In this document: in pieces, positions 1 through 9,892 of the stretch | Layout: every line of letters begins with the position of its first letter | Position numbering within the stretch: position 1 is the stretch's first letter | NCBI RefSeq assembly: GCF_000423625.1 | Contig: NZ_AUII01000015.1 | Coordinates: forward strand, 1 to 64,000 | Origin: Pseudonocardia asaccharolytica DSM 44247 = NBRC 16224 | Lineage (GTDB): Bacteria; Actinomycetota; Actinomycetes; Mycobacteriales; Pseudonocardiaceae | Reading direction: 5' to 3' | Length of the DNA: 64,000 nucleotides | Translations under genes and position numbers: made by a program | Notes under the pieces: model-generated | Seen by the model: the letters and a program-made list of their open reading frames with translations, nothing else | Told to the model about the DNA's origin: nothing | Database searches by the model: none

Positions 1-298
1 CGACCTGCTCGTCGGTGACCGTGCGCGGAGCACCGGGCCGCGGCTCGTCGGACAGGCCGTCCAGGCGCGCCTCCACGAAGCGGCGCCGCCACTTGCCCAC
101 CGTCTGCGGCCACACCCCGAGATCGGCGGCCACGTCCTGATTGGACCCACCGTCCGCGCAGGCCAACACGATGCGCGATCGCAGCGCCAGCGCCTGCGAC
201 GACTTCGCCCGCCGCGACCAGCGCACCAGAGTCGCCCGTTCGTCGTCGATCAAGGTCACCGCGGCCACCGGCCGTCCCGTGCGTGCCACGACGCCCAT
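1..298 (-). CDS. IS630-type transposase, N-terminal part (runs off the left edge)
   Basis: Reading the minus strand from an ATG at 298 gives about 99 residues to the window edge. The N-terminal half contains a helix-turn-helix of the IS630/Tc1 type: an arginine-rich helix (around LALRSRIVLACADG), then a segment reading NQDVAADLGVWPQTVGKWRRRF. It ends in the linker sequence SDEPRPGAPRTVTDEQV that is characteristic of IS630-family transposases. The DDE catalytic domain lies outside the window. The start sits exactly where the neighbouring kinase reading frame stops looking like a kinase, so this element probably inserted into that gene. Family assignment rests on motif recognition. Confidence 0.8.
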   Translation of the reverse strand, partial: MGVVARTGRPVAAVTLIDDERATLVRWSRRAKSSQALALRSRIVLACADGGSNQDVAADLGVWPQTVGKWRRRFVEARLDGLSDEPRPGAPRTVTDEQV

Positions 299-300
299 AC
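1..300. mobile_element. Right-hand end of an IS630-family insertion sequence
   Basis: The element is seen only through its transposase N-terminus. IS630 elements insert at TA dinucleotides, and a TA step occurs at 298-299, next to the transposase start. The terminal inverted repeat cannot be recognised because the other end is outside the window, so the boundary is approximate. Confidence 0.45.
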
Positions 301-998
301 TAGACATCATCAACGAATTTCAGGCGCAAGACACTAGGGATTGTGAAAGGAGGCTCCGGCAAGAGGTCCAGAAGTACTCCGTAGAGCTGCGCCACGCACA
401 CGAAACGGAGCGGCACCGGGTCGCGCGGGAACTACATGACGAAGTCGGCCAGACACTGACGGCGCTCAACTACACATTGGAGCGCATGGCCCTTCATAGC
501 AGCGGAACGGGCATCGAAATCGCTAAAGAAGCAAGCTCGCTCGTGGCCGATCTGACGTCGCGCGTAGGCGACCTGTGTCTGGCTCTTCGCCCGCACGTTC
601 TGGACGATTTCGGCCTGGGCCCAGCGCTCATTTGGCTTACCCAGCGCTTCGAGCAGCAAACGGGGATCCTGGTCGAACTACTTCACGATGGACTTGCCAA
701 GAGGCTACCTCGCGAAGTTGAGTTGGGGGTTTATCGGCTTATCCAAGAAGCACTCACGAATATTGCTCGCCATGCAGGCGCCAAGCGTTGCGCCGTCCGG
801 TGCGCTTCATCACCGGAGAATCTCGTCGTGTCGGTTCGTGACTACGGTGTTGGATTCCAGGTGGACCGACTGAGTAGTGGGCTCCGTGGAATGGATGAGC
901 GTGTACAAGAACTTGGCGGGAGGCTCACAATCCGATCGTCGCCTGGTCAGGGGACATGCATACGCGCCAAAATTCCGTTGCCGATCAAGGCATGGTGA
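299..998 (+). pseudogene. NarL-type sensor histidine kinase, 5'-truncated by the insertion sequence
   Basis: From about 300 onward this frame encodes the transmitter half of a NarL/DesK-type kinase. It has a HisKA_3 H-box with phospho-acceptor His in ELHDE (codon at 435), an N-box EALTNIARHAGA near 755, and G-boxes DYGVGF near 843 and GLRGMDERV near 880. The sensor region is absent. The frame stays open leftward to an ATG at 141, but that part is antisense to the transposase. Between 299 and the H-box there is no in-frame ATG, GTG or TTG, so a native start has been lost. The response regulator follows 3 bases after the stop. A chimeric protein starting at 141 or 171 is possible but unlikely to sense anything. 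GC content is visibly lower than in most of the window. Confidence 0.75.
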
Positions 999-1001
999 TA
1001 G

Positions 1002-1688
1002 ATGATCCAGATCCTCCTTGTCGAAGATCATAGTGTGGTACGAGAGGCGCTTCGGGCCCTGCTAAGTGCGCAACTAGGTATGGAGGTCATCGCGGAGGCC
1101 GGCAAAGGCGAGGAAGCTGTCCGGCTTGCTCGCAAGGTGCGGCCGGACATCGCCGTAGTAGATCTCATGCTGCCGGGCATGACCGGCTTCGAGGTAATTC
1201 GCGAAGTGCTTAGGGTCCATCCCCGTTGTAGAGTGGTCGTGCTCTCAATGTATTCGAATGAGTCGTACGTTTTGGAGGCACTTCGATTGGGTGCATCCGG
1301 CTACGTCCTCAAGCAGGCTCCGGCGGGAGATTTCGTACGCGGACTGCGGGAAGTGGCAGACGGCAGAAGATACCTCAGCCCTCCGCTCTCGGTATCGAAG
1401 CTGGACGCTTATGCGGAGCGTGTGGGCGATGGAGACAAGGGCGGAGAACTGTCTACCGACGTACTATCCGGACGGGAGCGCGAGGTCGTCCGGCTTGTTA
1501 CGCAAGGAAAAAGTAATGCGCATATCGGCGAGATACTTGGAATTAGCCACCGGACAGTCGAAGGCCATAGGGCCGCAGCAATGCGCAAATTAGGGCTTCG
1601 CAACCAAGCTGATCTCGTTAGATATGCCCTATCCAGCGGCCTTCTTCCACAGGATCCAGTTCTGCGGGAGCCTTGCTTCGGTGACTGA
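1002..1688 (+). CDS. NarL/FixJ-family response regulator
   Basis: This 228-residue protein has a receiver domain (about 1-120) with acidic pocket ED at 8-9, phospho-acceptor Asp54 in VVDLMLPG and conserved Lys in VLKQAP. A LuxR-type helix-turn-helix follows at about 150-215 (LSGREREVVRLVTQGKSNAHIG and TVEGHRAAAMRKL). It would bind DNA after phosphorylation by the adjacent kinase. That kinase appears disrupted upstream, so this regulator may be orphaned or take phosphate from another kinase. The start ATG is 3 bases past the kinase stop, the expected operon spacing. Like the kinase, it has more A/T-ending codons than its neighbours, suggesting acquired DNA. Confidence 0.9.
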   Translation: MIQILLVEDHSVVREALRALLSAQLGMEVIAEAGKGEEAVRLARKVRPDIAVVDLMLPGMTGFEVIREVLRVHPRCRVVVLSMYSNESYVLEALRLGASGYVLKQAPAGDFVRGLREVADGRRYLSPPLSVSKLDAYAERVGDGDKGGELSTDVLSGREREVVRLVTQGKSNAHIGEILGISHRTVEGHRAAAMRKLGLRNQADLVRYALSSGLLPQDPVLREPCFGD

Positions 1689-1773
1689 GCCCCACCACGG
1701 TGACGACCTGGTCCTCCGGTGGTAGGGCGTGATCATGTTTCGGGTCGTCGTGCGTAGTGGCTGCTGCCGGGCA

Positions 1774-2465
1774 TCAGGGTGTCGCGCGGCGCAGCGTCAG
1801 GTACCCGGCACCGACCATCAGCACAGCCAGCGCGAGCGGATAGCCGGCCAGTGGCGCAACCGCAGGCTGCTCGACGAAGAACCGGCCGACCGCGGGCCAC
1901 CAGCCCCGCCAGGTCACGAGCACCGCTGCGACGGCCAGCAGCACGCCGAGGCCGAGCCACATCACGTACATGCCGAACTGCCCCCACCGCTTGAACACCA
2001 CGCCGGTGAACACGCCGAGGAAGCCGATGAACACGAACGGCGCCGTGTAGATCAGGATCCGCACCAGCGGGTTGTCGTGCACGAGGAACGGCAGGCCGAA
2101 GAACTCCAGCGACAGTCCCCATCCCCCGTCGCCCGCTCGGCGAGCAGCATCAGGTACAGGCCCACGCCGTAGGCCAGCGACTGGCCCAGCACCACGAGCC
2201 CGGCGGCGGCGAAGAAGTCCCGGCGGGTGACGCTCAGCCCGAGCGCGAACGGGAAGGTCTGGGTCATCGTCTGCAGGTGCGTCACCATCATGGCGATGTA
2301 GATCGAGATCAGGGCGCCGATATAAGTGTTCGGCGGTGTCTCGCCGATCGCACCGAAGATCGCGAGGTTCGCCAGGAACGCGAGGGCGAGGACCAGCACC
2401 GGCACCCCGAGCACGGAGGGTGCGTTGACGAGCTGGATCCGGGCGACGCGCAGCACGCGGTTCAT
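1774..2465 (-). pseudogene. ABC transporter permease with an apparent single-base frameshift
   Basis: The ATG at 2465 overlaps the stop of the ATPase gene. The first frame gives MNRVLRVARIQLVNAP followed by hydrophobic segments up to LLAERATGD. The conserved continuation (GLSLEFFGLPFLVHDN, then four more hydrophobic stretches ending in LTLRRATP) is in another frame. The switch lies at the G5 run near 2118-2126; adding one G restores one uninterrupted membrane protein of about 230 residues. No other lesion is visible. It is the membrane partner of the preceding ATPase in a YtrA-type exporter. It is either a recent pseudogene or an intact gene with a homopolymer sequencing error. Confidence 0.7.
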
Positions 2466-3344
2466 CACAAGTCCTCCGTCCGGTCGGATGCGAACTGCTG
2501 GGTGGTCCGGACGACGAGCTGCTGCAACGACACCGGCTCGAACTCCAGGCCATCGCCGTTCATCGTGGGCCGCGCGTCCTGCAGTGTGACCCGCAGGAAC
2601 CCGCCCAGCCGCTCGCGGTGCAGCTCGGTGTGCCTACCGGCGAACGCCTCGACGGCGGACGCAGGCCCGGTCACCGTGACCGCGCGGCCGCGCAGCGTCT
2701 TGGCGTTCTCGTCGATGAGGATCCTGCCCCTGTCGATCAGGATGACGTGCTCGATCAGCTCGCTGACCTCGTCGATCAGGTGTGTGGAGAGCACGACCGT
2801 GCGGGGGTGCTCGGCGTAGTCGGCCAGCAGCCGGTCGTAGAACAGTTGGCAGGCAACGGCGTCCAGGCCGAGATAGGGCTCGTCGAAGAAGGTCAGCGGG
2901 CCCGCGAGGCCAACCTGATGATCACACCCACCGCGGAGAGCTGCCCCGGGACAGCTTCTTGATCGTCCGGTTCGGCGGCAGGCCGAACTCCGCCGTCAGC
3001 GAGGCGGCGAACTCGGCGTCCCAGTTCGGGAACAGCAGCTCCGCCGCGGCGAGCGCGTGCCGGACCTTGAAGATGTCCGGATACCGCTGCGACTCCTTGA
3101 CGAAGCAGATCCGGCGCAGCACGTCGGCGTTCTCGCGGGGATGCGCCCCGAACACCTCGACCCCTCCGGCGGTCTCGAAGCCCTGACCGGACAGGATCTG
3201 CATGATCGTGGTCTTGCCGGCGCCGTTGCGGCCCAGCAGCCCGTGGATCTGGTTCTCCCTTAGGTCCAGGCTCACCTCGTCCAGCGCCGCGACGTCGCCG
3301 TAGCGCTTCGTCACGTTACGCATGCTGGCCACGGCGGTCGTCAC
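2465..3344 (-). pseudogene. ABC transporter ATP-binding protein (YtrB-like) with two apparent frameshifts
   Basis: The GTG start at 3344 overlaps the GntR stop (GTGA). The first part carries Walker A GRNGAGKTT and continues to KKLSRG near 2948, where the frame breaks at a GGGG run. The expected signature region (QLSAVGVII) is in a second frame. At a CCC run near 2898-2902 the frame changes again, into LTFFDEPYLGLDA (Walker B), the switch-His segment LSTHLIDEVSELIEHV and the C-terminal domain. Adding one base at each run restores a full ATPase of about 295 residues. Both lesions are one-base losses in homopolymers, as in the permease. The restored protein would energise the adjacent permease. 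Confidence 0.72.
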
Positions 3345-3700
3345 CGATCGTCTCCCCACAGTTCGATCATCTTCTTGAGCTCCTCGACGTCCATTCCGAG
3401 CTTGCGTGCCTCAGCCAGCAGCGGAGCGATGTACTGACGGCCGAACTCCTCCCGGCGCCGTTCCAGCAGCCGGGTGCGTGCCCCTGTGGCCACGAACATT
3501 CCGATCCCCCGTCGCTTGTAGAGAATTCCGTCGGCAACCAGCTGGTTCACGCCCTTGGCAGCGGTGGCCGGGTTGATCCGATGGAAGGCGGCCAATTCGT
3601 TGGTCGAGGGCGCCTGTGCCTCCTCTGCGAGCGAACCATCGATGATCGCGCCCTCGATCCGCTCCGCGATCTGGACGAACAGCGGGCGGCCGTCGTCCAT
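3341..3700 (-). CDS. GntR-family transcriptional regulator, YtrA subfamily
   Basis: This short (about 119 residues) GntR protein consists of the winged-helix domain (residues 1-70: PLFVQIAERIEGAI, APSTNELAAFHRINPATAAKGVNQL, GIGMFV) and a small helical tail of about 45 residues without a ligand-binding domain. That is the YtrA layout. YtrA-type regulators usually repress the ABC transporter genes co-transcribed with them, and here the ATPase gene starts inside this gene's stop codon. An in-frame GTG lies one codon upstream at 3703. The bases just upstream (3720-3770) hold TTCATCGGTTCATTACTCATA, an A/T-rich stretch suited to a promoter and operator. Confidence 0.88.
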   Translation of the reverse strand: MDDGRPLFVQIAERIEGAIIDGSLAEEAQAPSTNELAAFHRINPATAAKGVNQLVADGILYKRRGIGMFVATGARTRLLERRREEFGRQYIAPLLAEARKLGMDVEELKKMIELWGDDR

Positions 3701-3797
3701 CACGGCGCCCGCCGCGACCGACTTCGGTTCATCGGTTCATTACTCATATAGCCAACCATGGAGGCAAAGTGGTCTCGGTGTCAAGCCGGGCCGGGGA

Positions 3798-4727
3798 TCA
3801 GTCCGGCCGGCGCGGTGCCCCGCCCGCCGACCGCCATCCGCGCGGGGTCAGGCCGTGCATTCTCCGGAAGGAGCGCGCGAAATAGCCCGGGTCGGTGAAC
3901 CCGACCATCCGACCGACCTCGCTGACGCCCAGGTCGCTCTCCGCCAGCAGGCGGCGCGCCTCGGTCATGCGCCGCTCGGCGATCCAGTCCTGCACCGTGC
4001 GCCCGGTCATGCGCCGCACCGTGGTCGTCAGGTATCCCGGTGACAGGTTCACCGCCCTGGCCACATCGCTCAGCGACAGCCGCCCCCGGTAGCGCCGCTC
4101 GATCACCGTGAACACCTCGGCGAGCAACGATTCGTCATTGAGCCGAAGGTCGCCGACGACGTCGGTCGCCAGCCTCGAGACACCGACCAGCAGCAGGACG
4201 AGATGGGCGAGGACGGCCTGCCGGTAACCGTCCCGGCGGTCGGCGAGTTCCGCCTCGATCGCCCTCACTCGTGCGAGCCAGCCCGCCCGGTCGGCCTCGG
4301 GCACCTTCAGCCGCAGCGCCCCGGTCGCCGCGCCGCCCACGAAGGGGAACAGCAGCGGATGAGCCCGCCAGGACAGGAACGCTCCCGGCCGATCCGGCCC
4401 CAACGCGTCCTGGGTGAAGAAGACGGCGATACCCCCGGCGTGCTCCAGCCCGGCGGTTTCGCCCATGCCCATCACGTCCCCGGGAGCGATCACGTAGAGA
4501 TCACCCGCCTCGACCAGCCACTCCCGGTTCCCCGAGCGCAGCGAGCCGCCGCCGCGTTCGAAATACGCCAGTCCGGGAAAGTCGTGGGTGTGCTCGCCGG
4601 GCTGCTTTCGGTGGAAGGCGGCAGGATCCAACCGCAGAACCGACACCGGCGGCAGCACCGGATCGGGGACGTAGGTGTAGACCGGCACGCGGGCGCTCCG
4701 CCGATCCCGTCTCGCCGTACCGGCCAC
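3798..4727 (-). CDS. AraC-family transcriptional regulator with cupin-like sensor domain
   Basis: This 309-residue protein has an N-terminal AraC-type sensor domain (about 15-190, with HTHDFPGLAYFERGGG and a GDLYVIAPGDV strand pair typical of a cupin barrel). Two C-terminal helix-turn-helices follow at about 210-300 (LSLSDVARAVNLSPGYLTTT, then VSEVGRMVGFTDPGYFARSF and HGLTPRGWR). It is transcribed away from the methyltransferase gene at 4879 with about 150 bases between them, so that enzyme is a possible target. The ligand cannot be read from sequence. Confidence 0.9.
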   Translation of the reverse strand: MAGTARRDRRSARVPVYTYVPDPVLPPVSVLRLDPAAFHRKQPGEHTHDFPGLAYFERGGGSLRSGNREWLVEAGDLYVIAPGDVMGMGETAGLEHAGGIAVFFTQDALGPDRPGAFLSWRAHPLLFPFVGGAATGALRLKVPEADRAGWLARVRAIEAELADRRDGYRQAVLAHLVLLLVGVSRLATDVVGDLRLNDESLLAEVFTVIERRYRGRLSLSDVARAVNLSPGYLTTTVRRMTGRTVQDWIAERRMTEARRLLAESDLGVSEVGRMVGFTDPGYFARSFRRMHGLTPRGWRSAGGAPRRPD

Positions 4728-4878
4728 GTCGCACCTCCTCGGCCGCGCCGGTCATGCCGCGGTGGCCTGGCAAGGATCCTCCTACTCAGCGCAAACTTCG
4801 GCGCGGTCGCGCCGGGCCCGCGGCGTTCAGGATGGGTGGACAGACCGCGTCATCATCCTCGAACCCGGAGGCACCGCC

Positions 4879-5577
4879 ATGAGCAGCAAGACCATTCCCG
4901 CCCGCGAGCCGAGCCATCGTCACGGCCACGACTACCTCCCCGGTTTTGGGCACGATCGCCTCCTCCCGCTCTACGACCTGGTTCAGCGGTTGTTCGGCGC
5001 GCCCGAACAGCACCGAACCCTCGTCGACCTGGCGGGCCTGGACCGCAGCAGGCGGACGCTGGAGATCGGCTGCGGAACGGGGAATCTGGCGATCCTCGCC
5101 AAACAGCTCCACCCGACGACCGAGATGGTGGGGGTCGACCCGGACGAGCTCGCGCTGGCCCGCGCGAGGCGCAAAGTCGAGCGTGGGCCACAGGTCAGCT
5201 TCGACCACGGCTACGGCCAGGATCTTCCCTACCCGGACGCCACATTCGACCGGGTGCTCTCGGCGTTCATGTTCCACCACCTCGATGCGGACGCCAAACG
5301 GGCGACCCTGCGTGAGGTGCTGCGCGTGCTCACCCCCGGTGGGGCGCTCTATCTCGTCGACTTCGGTGGACGGGTGCGCGCCGCCGACGGCCTGATGGCC
5401 CGGCTGCAGCTTCGCTCGCAGCGAGTTCGCGACAACCTCGACGAGGCCATTCCCAACCTGATGCGCGAGGCCGGCTTCACCCGGCCCGCCGCGCTCACCT
5501 CCCGGGTCGGCCGATTCGGCCGGGTCACGTTCTACGAGGCCGTCCGGGAACCCGCCGCTGCCAGACCATCTCGGTGA
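4879..5577 (+). CDS. Class I SAM-dependent methyltransferase
   Basis: This 232-residue protein has the class I methyltransferase motif I (LEIGCGTGNLAI, residues about 58-69), an acidic loop at the end of strand 2 (GVDPDE), motif II region FDRVLSAFMFHHLDAD and post-motif LREVLRVLTPGGALYLVDFGG, resembling the UbiE/Methyltransf_11 group. The ATG at 4879 follows a GGAGG (4867-4871) at good spacing, so the longer upstream frame is not used. It lies divergent to the AraC regulator, which may control it. The substrate is unknown. Confidence 0.9.
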   Translation: MSSKTIPAREPSHRHGHDYLPGFGHDRLLPLYDLVQRLFGAPEQHRTLVDLAGLDRSRRTLEIGCGTGNLAILAKQLHPTTEMVGVDPDELALARARRKVERGPQVSFDHGYGQDLPYPDATFDRVLSAFMFHHLDADAKRATLREVLRVLTPGGALYLVDFGGRVRAADGLMARLQLRSQRVRDNLDEAIPNLMREAGFTRPAALTSRVGRFGRVTFYEAVREPAAARPSR

Positions 5578-5619
5578 CGTGGCTGCGGTCCGTGACGCTG
5601 CTCACCTTCGCGCTCGACT

Positions 5620-5884
5620 TCAGCCGTTGGCTGTGCATCTCGCCGGGCCGCATGAGGCGCCGTCGACCCATGTGTCGATCCGGCCGAACTTCTCGACGGC
5701 GGCGCTCGCGAGCCGCTCGACCTGATGGTACTTCGCGACGACGGTGGCCACCTGAGCACCTCGTCGTTCCGCGCGGCCGCGACCACCGACGAGCCGCATC
5801 GCGCGAACCCCCGCACCGCGGCCCGTCCGATCCGCTGGACGCACCGGTGACCACGACGGCCTGCTCGACGATGGGATGTGGCAT
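5620..5884 (-). pseudogene. Remnant of a short-chain dehydrogenase gene
   Basis: On the minus strand from ATG 5884 the frame reads a clear SDR beginning (VEQAVVVTGASSG, the glycine-rich NAD(P) site). It then leaves frame. Pieces in other frames continue the same fold: VRGFARCGSSVVAAARNDEVL and later KFGRIDTWVDGAS. The sequence stops there, before the catalytic Ser-Tyr-Lys region, so both frameshift and 3' truncation are evident. Expected length is about 250 residues; only about 85 codons remain. It occupies most of the 467-base space between the methyltransferase and the DUF1330 gene. Confidence 0.7.
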
Positions 5885-5954
5885 CGGGAACCCCGTCGGG
5901 TCACCGAATGAGCCTCGCCGGGGCATGCCCGCGCGGGGCCGGCTGCCACCCGTT

Positions 5955-5990
5955 CCCGACTCGGTCGCGGAAATACCCCGACTCGCGGGG
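5955..5990 (+). repeat. Two-hairpin intergenic repeat, copy 1
   Basis: A 36-base element with core GACTCGGTCGCGGAAATACC followed by a second short dyad ending in GACTCGCGGGG. Related copies lie at 26462-26496 (same orientation) and 48463-48497 (inverted). Each copy consists of two short GC-rich inverted repeats joined by an AATA-type spacer. This copy lies 55 bases before the DUF1330 gene and does not follow a stop codon. Confidence 0.75.
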
Positions 5991-6044
5991 AGGGGCCCGG
6001 CCAGTAACTCGGCTGCATGGCGGCCGGCGCGACAGGATGGGCCC

Positions 6045-6410
6045 ATGGCCGTGAACCCGACCGGTGCCGACATGAAGGCGTTCCTCGCCGCCGGCCCCGA
6101 CCAACCCATCGTCATGCTCAACCTGCTGCGGTTCGCCGAGGGCGGCGCCGAGCGGTACGAGGAGTACATCGCGCACTTCCGGGTGTTCGCGGAGAAGGTC
6201 GGGGCCACCGTGTTGTACTACGGCCACGGCGCCGAGCCGGTGGTCGCCGAGCCGGGCCAGGCCTGGGACGCTGTTCTCCTGGTGTCCTACCCGAGCCGGC
6301 AGGCCTTCTCCGACATGGTGCGCGACCCGGGCTACCAGGCGGGCACCCAGCTGCGCACGGAGGCGCTGACCGAGGCGGTGCTGCAACCGACCATCCCCCG
6401 CCCGGCCTGA
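6045..6410 (+). CDS. DUF1330 domain protein
   Basis: A 121-residue protein starting MAVNPTGADMKAFLAAGPD. It contains the DUF1330 / dimeric alpha-beta barrel pattern: PIVMLNLLRFAEGG, YEEYIAHFRVFAEKVGATVLYYGHG, then WDAVLLVSYPSRQAFSDMVRDPGYQ. Proteins of this fold are small cytosolic dimers, often of unknown function and sometimes linked to degradation pathways. The start was chosen because the conserved region begins here and upstream codons belong to the SDR remnant and repeat 1. It converges on fadB with only 5 bases between the two stops. Confidence 0.85.
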   Translation: MAVNPTGADMKAFLAAGPDQPIVMLNLLRFAEGGAERYEEYIAHFRVFAEKVGATVLYYGHGAEPVVAEPGQAWDAVLLVSYPSRQAFSDMVRDPGYQAGTQLRTEALTEAVLQPTIPRPA

Positions 6411-6415
6411 CCGCA

Positions 6416-8581
6416 TCAGGCCGCGGCGGACGTCCGCTGTGCGCGCTCGCGCAGCGACGCGGGCACCGCGAAGCGCTCGCCATACTTCGCGGCGAACTCG
6501 TCGGCGCGGGCCACGAAGCCGGCCACACCGCCCGGGTAGCCCTCGATGTACTGCAGCACGCCCCCGGTCCAGGCCGGGAAGCCGATGCCGAAGATCGAGC
6601 CGATGTTGGCGTCGGGCACCGAGGTGAGCACCCCCTCGTCGAGGCACTTCTGGGACTCGATGGCCTCGACGAACAGCATCCGCTCGGCCAGCTCGTGCAG
6701 GTCGACGTCGTGATTGGTGGCACCGAACTCCGAGCGCAGCCCGGGCCACAACCGCACCCGCTTGCCGTCGGCGTACTCGTAGAACCCGGCGCCCGAGCTC
6801 TTGCCCTTGCGGTCGAACTCCTCGACGAGCCGATCGATCACGGCCTCGGCCGGATGCGGGCTCCACATCCCGCCCGCGGCCTCGACCGCCACCCTCGACT
6901 CCTGGCGGATCTTGCGCGGCAGCGTGAGGGTCAGCTCGTCCATCAGCTGCAGCACCGGGGCCGGGTAGCCGGCCTGCGAGGAGGCCTGCTCGATCGTCTG
7001 CGGGTCGATGCCCTCCGCGATCATCGCGACGCCCTCGTTGAGGAAGGTGCCGATGACCCGGCTGGTGAAGAAGCCGCGGCTGTCATTGACCACGATCGGC
7101 GTCTTGCGCATCCCCTGCGTCACGTCGAACGCCTTGGCCACCGCGGCGTCCGAGGTCTGCTCACCACGGATGATCTCCACCAGCGGCATCTTGTCGACCG
7201 GGGAGAAGAAGTGCAGGCCGATGAAGTCGCCCGGCCGGTCGACGCCCCGGGCCAGCTCGGTGATCGGCAACGTGGACGTGTTGGAGCACAGCAGGGCGTC
7301 CGGCTTGACGACCTTCGCCGCCTCCTGGAAGACCTGGTGCTTCAGCTCGACCGACTCGAACACGGCCTCGATGACCATGTCGCACCCGGCGAGGTCGGCG
7401 TAGTCGGCCGTGGGGTGGATGCGGGCCAGCAGCGCGTCGCCCTTCTCCTGCGTGGTCTTCCCGCGCTTGACCCCCTTGGCGACCAGACCCTCGGAGTACG
7501 CCTTACCCTTCTGCGCGGCCTCCATGGAGACGTCCTTGAGCACGACCTCCCAGCCCGACAGCGCGCAGACGTAGGCGATACCCGCCCCCATCATCCCGGC
7601 GCCGAGCACCGCGACCCTGGTGAGCGAGTAGCGGTCGAACCCGTCCGGGCGCGATCCCCCACCGTTGATGTGCTGCAGGTCGAAGAAGAACGCCTTGGTC
7701 ATGTTCTTCGCGACCTGGCCGGTGACCAGCTCGATGAAGTACCGCGCCTCGATCCGCAGCGCGGTGTCGACGTCGACCTGGGTGCCCTCGACGGCGGCGG
7801 CCAGGATGTTGCGCGGGGCCGGCATCGGAGCGCCCTTGAGCTGCTTGCGCAGGTTCGCCGGGAACGCCGGCAGGATCGCCGCCAGCTTCGGGTTCGACGG
7901 GATACCGCCGGGAATCTTGTAACCCGGCTTGTCCCACGGCTGCGCGGCGTCAGGGTTCGCGGCGATCCACGCCCGCGCCTTGTCCATCATCTCCTCGGGC
8001 GTCGCGGCCAACTCGTCGACGATGCCGATCTCCAGCGCGGCGGCGGGCTGGTGCCGCTGGCCCTGCGCGAGCACCTTCATGAAGCCGTCGACGATGCCGA
8101 GCATCCGGGTGATCCGGGTGACGCCGCCCCCGCCGGGCAGCAGCCCGAGCGTGACCTCCGGCAGCCCGTAGACCACGCCCTTGGCGTCGAGTCCGATGCG
8201 GTGGTGGCAGGCCAGGCCGATCTCCAGCCCACCGCCGAGCGCGGTGCCGTTCATGGCGGCGACCACCGGCCTGCCGAGGGTCTCCAGCTTGCGCAGCTGG
8301 GCCTTCACCCCGGTGACGTTCTCCAGGATCGCCGGGGCGTCCGCGGGCGTGGCCTTGATCAGGGTGTCCAGGTCGCCGCCGGCGAAGAAGGTCTTCTTCG
8401 CGGACGTGATGATCACCCCGGTGACCTCGTCCTTGGCCGCCACCAGCTCGTCGACGACCTGGCCCATCGCCGCCTTGTAGCGATCGTTCATCGTGTTGGC
8501 GCTGCGGCCCGGGTCGTCGAGGGTGACGATCGCGATCCCGTCCGCGCCGCGCTCCCAGCGGACGGCCTGCTGCTCACTCAC
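6416..8581 (-). CDS. fadB: Fatty acid oxidation complex alpha subunit (enoyl-CoA hydratase / 3-hydroxyacyl-CoA dehydrogenase)
   Basis: A 721-residue bifunctional beta-oxidation enzyme. The N-terminal crotonase domain (about 1-200) has NGTALGGGLEIGLACHHRIG and VYGLPEVTLGLLPGGGG, keeping both catalytic glutamates. The central NAD-binding domain begins VAVLGAGMMGAGIAYV (about residue 325), followed by CSNTSTLPITELA, GLHFFSPVDKMPLVEII and the 3HCDH C-terminal domains. It hydrates enoyl-CoA and oxidises the 3-hydroxy product. The GTG at 8581 (MSEQQ) is preferred; a TTG at 8596 would add five residues. It is 42 bases downstream of the thiolase gene in the same direction, a two-gene fadAB operon. 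Confidence 0.95.
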   Translation of the reverse strand: MSEQQAVRWERGADGIAIVTLDDPGRSANTMNDRYKAAMGQVVDELVAAKDEVTGVIITSAKKTFFAGGDLDTLIKATPADAPAILENVTGVKAQLRKLETLGRPVVAAMNGTALGGGLEIGLACHHRIGLDAKGVVYGLPEVTLGLLPGGGGVTRITRMLGIVDGFMKVLAQGQRHQPAAALEIGIVDELAATPEEMMDKARAWIAANPDAAQPWDKPGYKIPGGIPSNPKLAAILPAFPANLRKQLKGAPMPAPRNILAAAVEGTQVDVDTALRIEARYFIELVTGQVAKNMTKAFFFDLQHINGGGSRPDGFDRYSLTRVAVLGAGMMGAGIAYVCALSGWEVVLKDVSMEAAQKGKAYSEGLVAKGVKRGKTTQEKGDALLARIHPTADYADLAGCDMVIEAVFESVELKHQVFQEAAKVVKPDALLCSNTSTLPITELARGVDRPGDFIGLHFFSPVDKMPLVEIIRGEQTSDAAVAKAFDVTQGMRKTPIVVNDSRGFFTSRVIGTFLNEGVAMIAEGIDPQTIEQASSQAGYPAPVLQLMDELTLTLPRKIRQESRVAVEAAGGMWSPHPAEAVIDRLVEEFDRKGKSSGAGFYEYADGKRVRLWPGLRSEFGATNHDVDLHELAERMLFVEAIESQKCLDEGVLTSVPDANIGSIFGIGFPAWTGGVLQYIEGYPGGVAGFVARADEFAAKYGERFAVPASLRERAQRTSAAA

Positions 8582-8623
8582 TGGTTTCCAGTCCAATCTC
8601 TGGTGCCGCTCGCGCGGGGATGG

Positions 8624-9844
<1,221 letters not shown>

Positions 9845-9892
9845 GTGAACCTCTCGTCTGCTGGTGCCAACGATGTGGACACTCCCCTCCGT

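Noticed and set aside
141..298. N-terminal extension of the histidine kinase frame
   Set aside because: These codons are exactly antisense to the transposase coding region and show no sensor or membrane segment, so they are not native kinase sequence.
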